Below, in pieces: positions 1-7,104 of a DNA stretch of 7,364 bases. The stretch's first letter is position 1, and the number at the start of each line of letters is the position of its first letter. The notes below the pieces were generated by a model, which saw only the letters and a list, made by a program, of their open reading frames with translations, did no database searches and had not been told where the DNA came from. Source of the DNA: Lentimicrobiaceae bacterium (lineage in GTDB: Bacteria; Bacteroidota; Bacteroidia; Bacteroidales; JAGONC01); the NCBI GenBank assembly GCA_030621075.1, contig JAUXII010000036.1:1-7364 (forward strand), read 5' to 3'. The position numbers and the translations under genes are program-made.

Positions 1-2108
1 TACTTGCCGATAATGCGATCAGAGAAGCAATCTTATTAGCTTCTCCCGCTCTTTTTAAAAGACTCGAAGATTGGGAACAAGGTTTCATCTCCAAACAAAA
101 TGAAATCAATAGGATAAAAAATGCATTGGTCAGATACCTGATCAGAATGTCGATGCGGTGTACTCCATTTGGTCTTTTTGCCGGTGTATCAACTGGTACA
201 TGGGGAAATGAAACAGAAATACATCTTCCCCCGCGCCACCTGTATGAACGGTCAACCAGGCTCGACATGAACTATCTCTTTGCACTTAGTCAACACCTTG
301 CTAATGATCCTCAGCTTAAAAAGAACATTACCTATTTTCCAAATTCCAGTTTGTACAGAGTAGGACCCCATTACCGCTATGTTGAGTACCGGTACAAAGG
401 ATCAGGAAGAAGCCATCATCTTGTATCGGTTGATTATTCTGAATACCTGGAACTACTTTTGAAAAACATAAAAAATGGGTTGCAGTTTGACGATATAGTA
501 CGGTTACTCGTCAATGAGCAGATCCCCGAAGATGAAGCTATATCATTTGTCAATGAGTTGATTGATAATCAGGTAATTATAGGAGGCCTTGATCCGGCTG
601 TTACCCAGTTAAATATGCTGGATAAGATAATAGATGTCCTTGAGATTACACCGGCATTGATTGCAACACAGATAACATTGAAATCTATTCGAAACACCTT
701 AAGGGCCATTGATGAAAAACCAATTGGAAAAACCTTAGGTGAATATGCGGTAATGAAAGAAAGTATGATAGAGCTGGGCTTGAATCATGAGCATAAATTC
801 CTCTTTCAAACCGACCTGATAAAAATCCCTCAAAAGTGTTTATTAGATGTTAAATTACAAAACGATATTCAAAAGGGATTGAATTGGCTGGTGAAATTGA
901 CTCCAAAGAAAATGGAAACCACGCTTGACAAATTTTTCAAATTATTTTTGAAGCGATATGGTACACGGGATGTTCCTTTGGTGGAAGCACTTGATGAGGA
1001 GATGGGAATAGGTTATAATCACTCCCCGGGCGTTGGTGATACATCTCCATTGCTGGATGACATTGCTTTCCGAAAAAAAATAACGGATAACACGCACACA
1101 CATGTTGATCCGGTTATTACATTTTTACAGGGAAAATTAATCAGGTCTCTTTCTGATGGGGCAACGGAAATTGATCTTTCAGAGAAGGATTATCATTTTC
1201 TGGAAAACAAAACGGAGGCCTGGCCTGAGACTTTTGCAGTGTTCCTAAGCATCTTATCTGCCGGGGATGAAAAGCATCCCAGGGGAACAATTTATCTTCA
1301 TGCAGCAGGAGGTACCAGTGCGGCAAATATGATGAGCAGGTTTTGCCATGCAAACAACCAGATTCATGCGTTGGTTAAACAAATTGTTGAAAAAGAGCAA
1401 GAGCTTCTTGAGCCATCTGTTTTGGCTGAAATTGTACATCTTCCCGAGGCTCGTACAGGAAACATATTGCTCCGCCCTGCATTACGCGATTTTGAGATCC
1501 CCTATCTGGCAGAATCAGGGGTTGATCAGGATCACAGAATTTATCCTTCAGACCTGATGCTATCAGTGAAAAATGGCAGATTTGTTATCCGTTCAAAAAA
1601 AATAGACAGGGAAATCATCCCCCGGTTAACAACCGCTCATAATTATTCAAAGAATTCCCTGCCATTGTATCAGTTTTTGTGTGATTTTCAATCCCAAAAC
1701 ATGAAATCATGGTACGGCTTTTCTTGGGGCCCCCTTTTAAATGCATTTCCTTTTCTTCCAAGAATCACTTTTGAAAATCTGATTTTTTCTCCGGCAATAT
1801 GGAATATTCAAACTGATGAGATTATCCGGTTTGTTAAGATAAAGGATGATGATGAATTGCTGGGGGCTGTCAGAAAGTGGAGGCACTCCCATAATATACT
1901 ACCCTTGGTATCCTTAGCGGATAATGATAATGAGTTATTAATTAACCTGGAGAATATTACTTGTTTGAGAACACTTTTTTCGATAATTAAGGGTCGAAAA
2001 AAATTTCGACTCACGGAGTTTTTATTTGATGAAAAACATCCGGTGGTACATAGTATTGATGGCCATTACACCAATGAGTTTATTTTACCATTTTATAAAA
2101 GTCAGTGA
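1..2108 (+). CDS. lanB: Split LanB lantibiotic dehydratase, glutamylation subunit (5'-partial)
   Basis: This is the N-terminal (Lant_dehydr_N) half of a class I lanthipeptide dehydratase, which in the family transfers glutamate from glutamyl-tRNA to Ser/Thr side chains of a precursor peptide in the cytoplasm. The frame is open from base 3 and gives 701 residues. The first 41 (IREAILLASPALFKRLEDW and on) match the family before the hallmark RMSMRCTPFGLFAG (residues 48-61), so the gene starts left of the window and the TTG at 126 is not its start. Other family blocks are RYG..DVPL.EALDEE.GIGY (about 318-338), AEIVHLPEARTGNILLRP (475-492), DLMLSVKNGRFVIRSK (517-532) and PRLTTAHNYSKNSLPLYQFL (540-559). 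The C-terminal LPLVSLADNDNELLINL block is typical of the end of this half. Roughly 30-50 residues are probably missing. The elimination domain is not fused but is the next gene, 6 bp on. A PEARL-type ligase is less likely because that partner is present. Confidence 0.93.
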   Translation, partial: LADNAIREAILLASPALFKRLEDWEQGFISKQNEINRIKNALVRYLIRMSMRCTPFGLFAGVSTGTWGNETEIHLPPRHLYERSTRLDMNYLFALSQHLANDPQLKKNITYFPNSSLYRVGPHYRYVEYRYKGSGRSHHLVSVDYSEYLELLLKNIKNGLQFDDIVRLLVNEQIPEDEAISFVNELIDNQVIIGGLDPAVTQLNMLDKIIDVLEITPALIATQITLKSIRNTLRAIDEKPIGKTLGEYAVMKESMIELGLNHEHKFLFQTDLIKIPQKCLLDVKLQNDIQKGLNWLVKLTPKKMETTLDKFFKLFLKRYGTRDVPLVEALDEEMGIGYNHSPGVGDTSPLLDDIAFRKKITDNTHTHVDPVITFLQGKLIRSLSDGATEIDLSEKDYHFLENKTEAWPETFAVFLSILSAGDEKHPRGTIYLHAAGGTSAANMMSRFCHANNQIHALVKQIVEKEQELLEPSVLAEIVHLPEARTGNILLRPALRDFEIPYLAESGVDQDHRIYPSDLMLSVKNGRFVIRSKKIDREIIPRLTTAHNYSKNSLPLYQFLCDFQSQNMKSWYGFSWGPLLNAFPFLPRITFENLIFSPAIWNIQTDEIIRFVKIKDDDELLGAVRKWRHSHNILPLVSLADNDNELLINLENITCLRTLFSIIKGRKKFRLTEFLFDEKHPVVHSIDGHYTNEFILPFYKSQ
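1991..2012. repeat. Inverted repeat (hairpin) near the 3' end of the first lanB gene
   Basis: The arms GGGTCGAAA and TTTCGACTC pair over nine positions, with one G-U wobble, around an AAAA loop. A run of five T follows six bases later. It lies inside the coding sequence about 100 bases before the next start codon. The inverted repeat is plain in the sequence. A role in setting the ratio of the two LanB subunits is only a guess, since the same bases encode a Lys/Arg-rich stretch. Confidence 0.3.
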
Positions 2109-2114
2109 TTAAAG

Positions 2115-2999
2115 ATGAATAAAAAACCTGTGAAACGAAGTTTTATTATTGGCGACGAATGGGTCTATTATAAGTTTTATTGCGGTGCCAGAACAGCCGA
2201 TCAATTGCTCACAGAAACCATCGGGCCTGTTGCTGATTTTTTAACCGACTCATTGATTATCGATAAATGGTTTTTTATCAGGTATAACGACCCTGATCAG
2301 CATCTCAGGGTTCGCTTTCACTTGAAATCGAATGACAAGATCAATTTTTTGATCCGGAAAGTTAAGGAAACCATTAACGAATTTTTAGAAGATAAATTGG
2401 TTTGGAAAGTGCAGATTGATACGTATGAACGAGAACTTGAACGTTATGGTGAGGAAACAATTGAGCTGGCTGAAAATATTTTTTTTTATGATAGTATCCT
2501 GGTGATTAATTTACTCAAACAAATTGAAATTGATAACTTTTCGAAACTTCGTTGGTTGATCTCATTGAAAGCTACGGATGAATTTCTAAACGATTTTCAC
2601 TACAATCTTGAAGGAAAAAAGCAACTTATGTTTACCCTTAAAGAAGAATTTGCCAGGGAATTTGGGATGAATAGGGATTTGAAATCTCAATTGGATAAGA
2701 AATTCAGAAAGGAACGAACTTCTATAAATACTATGTTAAATGGCGGTTTCGACAGTTCGCATAATTATGTAATGAAGCACATCGGGTATAGGTCACGAAA
2801 TACCCGAACGATTAGTCAATCCTTACAAGAGCACTTTGTTCATGGCGGTGTTAACGGAAGATTAGATGATTTCATTTGCAGTCAGATTCATATGCACAAT
2901 AACAGGCTGTTCAGATCAAGGCAGCGCCAGCATGAACTGGTTATTTATGATTTTCTTTACAGGTATTACAGAAGCGAGATTGCGAAAAATAAGAAATAA
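2115..2999 (+). CDS. lanB: Split LanB elimination subunit (SpaB_C / thiopeptide-type bacteriocin biosynthesis domain)
   Basis: This 294-residue protein matches the C-terminal elimination domain of LanB (Lant_dehydr_C, also described as the thiopeptide-type bacteriocin biosynthesis domain). In the family it removes glutamate from glutamylated Ser/Thr to give dehydroalanine or dehydrobutyrine. Visible motifs, in order, are EWVYYKFYCG (15-24), WFFIRYNDPDQHLRVRF (52-68, with R56, H63, R65, R67), TYERELERYG (103-112) and SQIHMHNNRLFR (257-268, with H259 and R264). These correspond by position and context to the Arg and His residues implicated in glutamate elimination in NisB; that mapping is from memory of the family, not an alignment. 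The ATG follows the previous stop by 6 bp with only an A-rich stretch (TTAAAG) ahead, so translation is probably coupled. The length fits a free-standing elimination protein, as in split class I and thiopeptide dehydratases. No YcaO or pyridine synthase is seen here, which leaves a lanthipeptide as the simpler reading. Confidence 0.92.
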   Translation: MNKKPVKRSFIIGDEWVYYKFYCGARTADQLLTETIGPVADFLTDSLIIDKWFFIRYNDPDQHLRVRFHLKSNDKINFLIRKVKETINEFLEDKLVWKVQIDTYERELERYGEETIELAENIFFYDSILVINLLKQIEIDNFSKLRWLISLKATDEFLNDFHYNLEGKKQLMFTLKEEFAREFGMNRDLKSQLDKKFRKERTSINTMLNGGFDSSHNYVMKHIGYRSRNTRTISQSLQEHFVHGGVNGRLDDFICSQIHMHNNRLFRSRQRQHELVIYDFLYRYYRSEIAKNKK

Positions 3000-3084
3000 A
3001 ACCATACTCCTGTATCCAATCACAGAAGTTACCGTATAAACTCATAATTGAACATATTAATTCAACGCATAGTTAAGATATTAT
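3000..3084 (+). promoter_or_regulatory. 85-bp intergenic gap before the exporter, with a weak possible promoter
   Basis: This is the only sizeable gap between the cluster genes in the window, and it contains no small ORF resembling a precursor peptide. A TTG at 3048-3050 followed 19 bases later by TAGTTAAG (3070-3077) has the spacing of a Bacteroidota -33/-7 promoter, but the -7 box fits TAnnTTTG poorly and would leave almost no leader. TTGAA and TTCAA form a weak inverted repeat at 3048-3065. No Shine-Dalgarno sequence precedes the ATG. No terminator hairpin is apparent, so read-through from the lanB genes is just as possible. Confidence 0.2.
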
Positions 3085-5274
3085 ATGCCCGGATTTCCTT
3101 TCTATATGCAGATGGATGCTATGGATTGCGGTCCTACCTGTCTCAGGATGATCGCAAAATTCTATGGTAAAGCCTATTCATTACAAACACTTAGGGAGAG
3201 GAGCTATATTACCCGGGAAGGCGTTTCTTTACTGGGAACAAGTGATGCTGCAGAATCAATTGGGTTTCGCACCATGGGGGTTAGATTGACCTTTGAAAAA
3301 CTCGCAGGTGAAGCACCCTTACCTCTTATTGCCCATTGGAAGCAAAAGCATTTTATTGTTGTTTATAAGATTAAGAAGGGGAAAGTTTATTGTGCCGACC
3401 CGGCTCATGGGCTGATAAAATATTCAAAGGATGAATTTTTTAAGGGCTGGATAAGTACCCGCAAAGATGAGGAAGAACAGGGTGTGTGCTTGTTGCTGGA
3501 ACCCTCTCCCGATTTTTATAGTACTGAAGATGAGAAAATTAATAAAAAGAGCTTTAAGTTTTTGTTCTCATACCTGAAACCACATAAGAAATTTTTTTTT
3601 CAACTCATCCTGGGAATGATCCTGGGAAGTATCATCCAACTCATCTTCCCATTTCTTACACAATCAATTGTAGATATTGGTATCAATAATCAGGATCTTA
3701 GTTTTATTACGTTAATCCTCGTAGCTCAATTGGTTCTGTTTGTTAGCCAAACGTTTGTCGACTTTCTCAGGGGTTGGATTTTACTTCATATAAGTACCCG
3801 TATAAATATTTCGCTGATATCAGATTTCCTGATTAAGCTGATGAAACTGCCCATTAGTTTTTTCGATACAAAAATGGTTGGCGACCTTATGCAACGTATC
3901 GGCGACCATCGAAGAATTGAGGCATTCCTTACAGGATCCTCATTGAATATTTTGTTTTCTATGGTTACACTGGTGGTTTTTGCCATTGTGCTGGCAATAT
4001 ACAGTATTCAGATTTTTGCTGTTTTTATGATAGGAAGTATTTTGTATATAGTTTGGGTGTACCTTTTTATGAAGAAACGGCGTGAACTCGACTACAAACG
4101 ATTTTCTCAATTATCAGAGAATCAGAGCAGTATTATACAGCTAATCACCGGTATGCAGGAAATAAAGTTAAATAATTGCGAGAAGCAACGCCGGTGGGAA
4201 TGGGAACGAATTCAGGCCAGGCTGTTTAAAATAAACATTAAGGGATTGTCCCTTAATCAATATCAGCAAGCTGGCGCAGGCTTTTTCAATCAGATGAAAA
4301 ATATTCTGATCACCTTTATTGCTGCAAAGTCTGTAGTTGATGGGGATATTACACTGGGTATGATGGTTGCAGTTCAGTATATCATCGGACAGTTAAACAG
4401 TCCGATTGAACTCATAGTTAATTTTATGCGATCAGCTCAGGATGCAAAAATTAGCCTGGAACGACTTGGCGAAATACATCAACGTGATGATGAAGAACCG
4501 GCCGACAAAATGCGGATCAGTATTATCCCTGAAGATAAAAGCATTTTTGTGTCAAATGTCTCTTTTCAATATGAAGGGCCTCATTCAGCATTTGTATTGA
4601 AAGATGTTGACCTTGACATTCCTGAAAGTAAAGTCACTGCCATTGTTGGCCCGAGTGGAAGCGGTAAAACAACCCTTGTGAAGCTGCTGCTTGGATTTTA
4701 TCCGCCAACAAAGGGAGAAGTGAAGATCAGCGATGTAAGGCTTGAAAATTTCAATACAAGGATGTGGCGTGATAAATGCGGAACCGTGATGCAGGATGGA
4801 TTTTTGTTTTCGGATTCCATAGCAAGAAATATCGCTGTTAGCGATGAAATTATCGACAAGGAGAAATTGCTCCAAGCAGTTAAAGTAGCTAATATCCAGG
4901 AGTTTATTGAGTCGTTGCCTCTTGCTTATAATACAAAAATTGGTGCTGAAGGGATTGGATTGAGCCAGGGCCAGAAACAACGAATCCTTATTGCACGGGC
5001 AGTGTATAAAAATCCTGAATACCTCTTTTTCGATGAAGCAACCAATGCACTGGATGCAAATAATGAAAAAACGATAATGAATAACCTTGAGCAATTTTTT
5101 CAGGGAAAGACTGTACTGATCGTTGCTCACAGGCTTAGCACGGTGAAAAATGCCGACCAGATTGTTGTGTTGGAAAAGGGTGAAATTGTAGAAAGGGGTA
5201 ATCATGATGAATTAGTTTCCCTGAAGGGGTATTATTATAACCTCGTAAAAAATCAATTGGAGCTTGGTTCGTAA
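3085..5274 (+). CDS. Peptidase-containing ABC transporter (C39 bacteriocin processing and export)
   Basis: This 729-residue inner-membrane protein is predicted to cut a double-glycine leader from the modified peptide and export the core using ATP. The N-terminal C39 peptidase (about 1-140) has QMDAMDCGPTCL with oxyanion Q9 and catalytic C15, H89 in KQKHFIVVY and D105 in ADPAHG, so the full triad is present. The membrane domain (about 160-450) has six hydrophobic stretches, near 169-192, 206-228, 287-306, 308-328, 404-418 and 422-446. The ATPase has aromatic Y496, Walker A GPSGSGKT (522-529), Q570 in VMQDGFLF, signature LSQGQ (626-630), Walker B YLFFDE (646-651), D-loop NALD and switch H682. 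LSQGQ replaces the usual LSGGQ, a variant I regard as familiar in C39 exporters. The ATG at 3085 is the only good start, since an in-frame TAG lies at 3070-3072 and the start puts C15 at its usual distance from the N-terminus. The next gene begins directly after the stop. Confidence 0.96.
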   Translation: MPGFPFYMQMDAMDCGPTCLRMIAKFYGKAYSLQTLRERSYITREGVSLLGTSDAAESIGFRTMGVRLTFEKLAGEAPLPLIAHWKQKHFIVVYKIKKGKVYCADPAHGLIKYSKDEFFKGWISTRKDEEEQGVCLLLEPSPDFYSTEDEKINKKSFKFLFSYLKPHKKFFFQLILGMILGSIIQLIFPFLTQSIVDIGINNQDLSFITLILVAQLVLFVSQTFVDFLRGWILLHISTRINISLISDFLIKLMKLPISFFDTKMVGDLMQRIGDHRRIEAFLTGSSLNILFSMVTLVVFAIVLAIYSIQIFAVFMIGSILYIVWVYLFMKKRRELDYKRFSQLSENQSSIIQLITGMQEIKLNNCEKQRRWEWERIQARLFKINIKGLSLNQYQQAGAGFFNQMKNILITFIAAKSVVDGDITLGMMVAVQYIIGQLNSPIELIVNFMRSAQDAKISLERLGEIHQRDDEEPADKMRISIIPEDKSIFVSNVSFQYEGPHSAFVLKDVDLDIPESKVTAIVGPSGSGKTTLVKLLLGFYPPTKGEVKISDVRLENFNTRMWRDKCGTVMQDGFLFSDSIARNIAVSDEIIDKEKLLQAVKVANIQEFIESLPLAYNTKIGAEGIGLSQGQKQRILIARAVYKNPEYLFFDEATNALDANNEKTIMNNLEQFFQGKTVLIVAHRLSTVKNADQIVVLEKGEIVERGNHDELVSLKGYYYNLVKNQLELGS
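4237..4257. repeat. Perfect 9-bp inverted repeat with 3-nt loop inside the exporter gene
   Basis: ATTAAGGGA and TCCCTTAAT form a perfect nine-base stem around TTG. It lies in the membrane-domain coding region (residues near NIKGLSLN). It is not followed by a T-tract, so it does not look like a terminator. Nothing in the surroundings indicates a function, and a chance origin is reasonable. Confidence 0.3.
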
Positions 5275-6627
5275 ATGTCAGATAACAAAACACATAAATA
5301 CTCTTCTATAGAAGTCAGAAGCGAAGAAATCGAAGATATCCTCGGTAAACCGCCCCAAAAGATTATCCGGTGGGGGATATCCGTTGTTTTAGTAGTCTTT
5401 TTAATTTTACTAACAGGAAGTTATTTTATGAAATATCCGGATATCTTAGGTGGTGATATCGAAGTGACTTCAGATAACCCACCTGCCTATATTGCATCCC
5501 GCGTAAGTGGTAAAATTGAAAAGATCTTTGTTGACGATAAACAGGAGGTTGATATAGGCGATTTTTTGATGATAATTGATAATCCGGCAAACTACATTGA
5601 TGTGTTTCAGGTGAAAGAAAAATTATTGAGTGCCGCATCCTTTTTTAATGGTTATGATGTGAAAAAACTGGATTCAAGTGCTTTCAGAAAAGAATACTCA
5701 CTGGGCATTATTCAACCATTCTATTCTGACTTTATCACCAGCCTTGAAAGTTATATTCACCTGTTGAGACTGGGCTTTCATCAAAAAAAAATTAAATCGT
5801 TGGAAAACGAATTCAGTATGTTTAACCTTTATTACGACAGGTTATACAGGCAAAAGATTATTATTGAAGAAGACCTCGAGCTAAGCAAAAAGGATTATGA
5901 TCGATATACAGCACTTTTTAATAATGGAGTAACAACCGAAATTGAACTTGAGGGTGCAAGAAGTGCGTATCTGCAGAAAGAACTTGCTTTTCAGCAAGCC
6001 AGAACAGACCTGGCCAATACTAAGATCCAGATCTCAAAGCTGGAACAATCAATACTGGATCTTCAGCTTCAGGAAGAGCAGGAGATAAATGAACTTCAAC
6101 TTCAGATTAATGAAACATACAAAGATCTTCTTGGTCAGATAAGGATTTGGGAGAAAGATTTTGTCCTTAAAGCTCCCTTTTCAGGGATAGCCACTTTTAA
6201 TACCTATTGGGATGAAAATCAAAATGTGGAAGAAGGTGAGGAAGTAATGGCCATTGTTCCTGTTATGGAGAGCAGGATTATCGGAAAAGTGAAACTGAAA
6301 ACCAGGGGGGCCGGGAAAGTATTGATTGGGCAGGATGTGAACGTTAAGTTAAATAATTATCCCTATATGGAGTTTGGTATGGTAAAAGGAAAAGTTGATG
6401 ACATTTCGCTTGTTCCTTCAGATGAAGATTATTATCTCGTGGAAGTGATCTTTCCAAACGGGTTGAAAACCAATTATGGGATGAATCTTAATTTTAACCA
6501 AAAAATGCTGGGTCATGCGGAGATTATTACCGAGGAGATTCCCCTGATCGTTCGAATTATCAGACCGGTAAAATCACTTATTAAAAACAGATCAATGCGA
6601 CGTCTCCCCGAACCAATTGAAGAATAA
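5275..6627 (+). CDS. HlyD-family periplasmic adaptor (membrane-fusion protein)
   Basis: This 450-residue protein is the likely partner of the C39 exporter, linking it across the periplasm to an outer-membrane channel. It has a cytoplasmic N-terminus of about 31 residues, one transmembrane helix (about 33-51, GISVVLVVFLILLTGSYF) and then MKYPDIL. The first lipoyl half is near 68-103 (IASRVSGKIEKIFVDDKQEVDIGDFLMIID, shown here in part as VSGKIEKIFV and VDIGDFLMII). A long, mostly helical hairpin rich in Glu, Lys, Gln and Leu spans about 150-290, and the second lipoyl half lies near 296-330 (VLKAPFSGIATF). A beta-barrel part follows (331-420), then a short basic tail. There is no cleavable signal peptide; the helix serves as a membrane anchor. 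The ATG abuts the preceding TAA, with a GGAG 12 bases upstream, indicating translational coupling. Its length is normal for HlyD proteins of bacteriocin exporters. No TolC-type channel gene is present in the window. Confidence 0.93.
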   Translation: MSDNKTHKYSSIEVRSEEIEDILGKPPQKIIRWGISVVLVVFLILLTGSYFMKYPDILGGDIEVTSDNPPAYIASRVSGKIEKIFVDDKQEVDIGDFLMIIDNPANYIDVFQVKEKLLSAASFFNGYDVKKLDSSAFRKEYSLGIIQPFYSDFITSLESYIHLLRLGFHQKKIKSLENEFSMFNLYYDRLYRQKIIIEEDLELSKKDYDRYTALFNNGVTTEIELEGARSAYLQKELAFQQARTDLANTKIQISKLEQSILDLQLQEEQEINELQLQINETYKDLLGQIRIWEKDFVLKAPFSGIATFNTYWDENQNVEEGEEVMAIVPVMESRIIGKVKLKTRGAGKVLIGQDVNVKLNNYPYMEFGMVKGKVDDISLVPSDEDYYLVEVIFPNGLKTNYGMNLNFNQKMLGHAEIITEEIPLIVRIIRPVKSLIKNRSMRRLPEPIEE

Positions 6628-6639
6628 GCTGCTTCAACC

Positions 6640-7104
6640 ATGCAAAAACTTAACCTTCCCGAATACACTTTCCGCTACAGGGAACTTAATAACAAAACAG
6701 AAATATTTGATATAGTTCGTAAGAAATTTGTGGCTTTAGCACCTGAAGAATGGGTGCGGCAGCATTTTTTGCATTTTTTGATCAATGAGAAAAATGTTCC
6801 TGTTTCATTGATTGCTGTTGAACAAGCCTTGAAAGTTTACAAAAGAAAAAAAAGATCTGATATCATAATCTATAGGAATACTGGAGAACCCCTGGCCGTT
6901 GTTGAGTGTAAAGCTCCGGAAGTAAAAATATCGCAAGATGCCTTTGACCAGATCGTAAGATATAATATGACCTTGAAAGTATCTTGTCTTATTGTTACCA
7001 ATGGAATACAGCATTACTGCTGTATGATAGATTACAATGACCTTTCATATAAATTTCTCGATGATATCCCCTCGTATGAGATGATGATCGCTGCTGTTTC
7101 CTAG
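6640..7104 (+). CDS. Stand-alone HsdR N-terminal-like (PD-(D/E)xK) protein
   Basis: This 154-residue protein resembles the type I restriction enzyme R-subunit N-terminal domain (HSDR_N_2 family) without the helicase parts. The nuclease-fold signature is visible: an acidic PEEWVRQHF segment (35-43, E36/E37), D74 in KRSDIIIYR, ExK as E89-C90-K91 in VVECKAP, and Q104 with Y108 in FDQIVRYN. All expected catalytic positions appear intact, so nuclease activity is possible but not shown. Proteins of this size and domain are common as single genes in Bacteroidota, often near holA in my recollection; their cellular role is not known to me. It begins 12 bp after the HlyD gene in the same direction, with no Shine-Dalgarno sequence, so it may be co-transcribed. 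It has no evident part in peptide maturation and probably marks the cluster's right boundary. Its stop overlaps the convergent neighbour by 4 bp. Confidence 0.85.
   Translation: MQKLNLPEYTFRYRELNNKTEIFDIVRKKFVALAPEEWVRQHFLHFLINEKNVPVSLIAVEQALKVYKRKKRSDIIIYRNTGEPLAVVECKAPEVKISQDAFDQIVRYNMTLKVSCLIVTNGIQHYCCMIDYNDLSYKFLDDIPSYEMMIAAVS

Noticed and set aside
126..128. TTG as the start codon of the first LanB gene
   Set aside because: The same frame is open for at least 41 further codons upstream and encodes conserved LanB residues (ASPALFKRL and the following helix).
3000..3084. Small precursor-peptide gene between the dehydratase and the exporter
   Set aside because: The gap is short and contains no start-to-stop frame with a leader or a Ser/Thr/Cys-rich core.
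4585..5205. 206-codon open frame on the minus strand inside the exporter ATPase region
   Set aside because: It lies wholly opposite the conserved ATPase domain, shows no recognisable family features, and its Cys/Phe/Ile-rich translation is what an antisense frame of this domain would give.
5433..5444. Perfect 12-bp palindrome ATATCCGGATAT near the start of the HlyD gene
   Set aside because: It encodes part of the KYPDIL segment just after the membrane helix, which recurs in this adaptor family, and it sits inside a coding region with no matching partner site upstream of a gene.
6640..7104. Remnant of a full type I restriction system
   Set aside because: The protein ends cleanly, keeps its catalytic positions, and no helicase, HsdM or HsdS sequence follows. 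A free-standing family member fits better than a broken HsdR.
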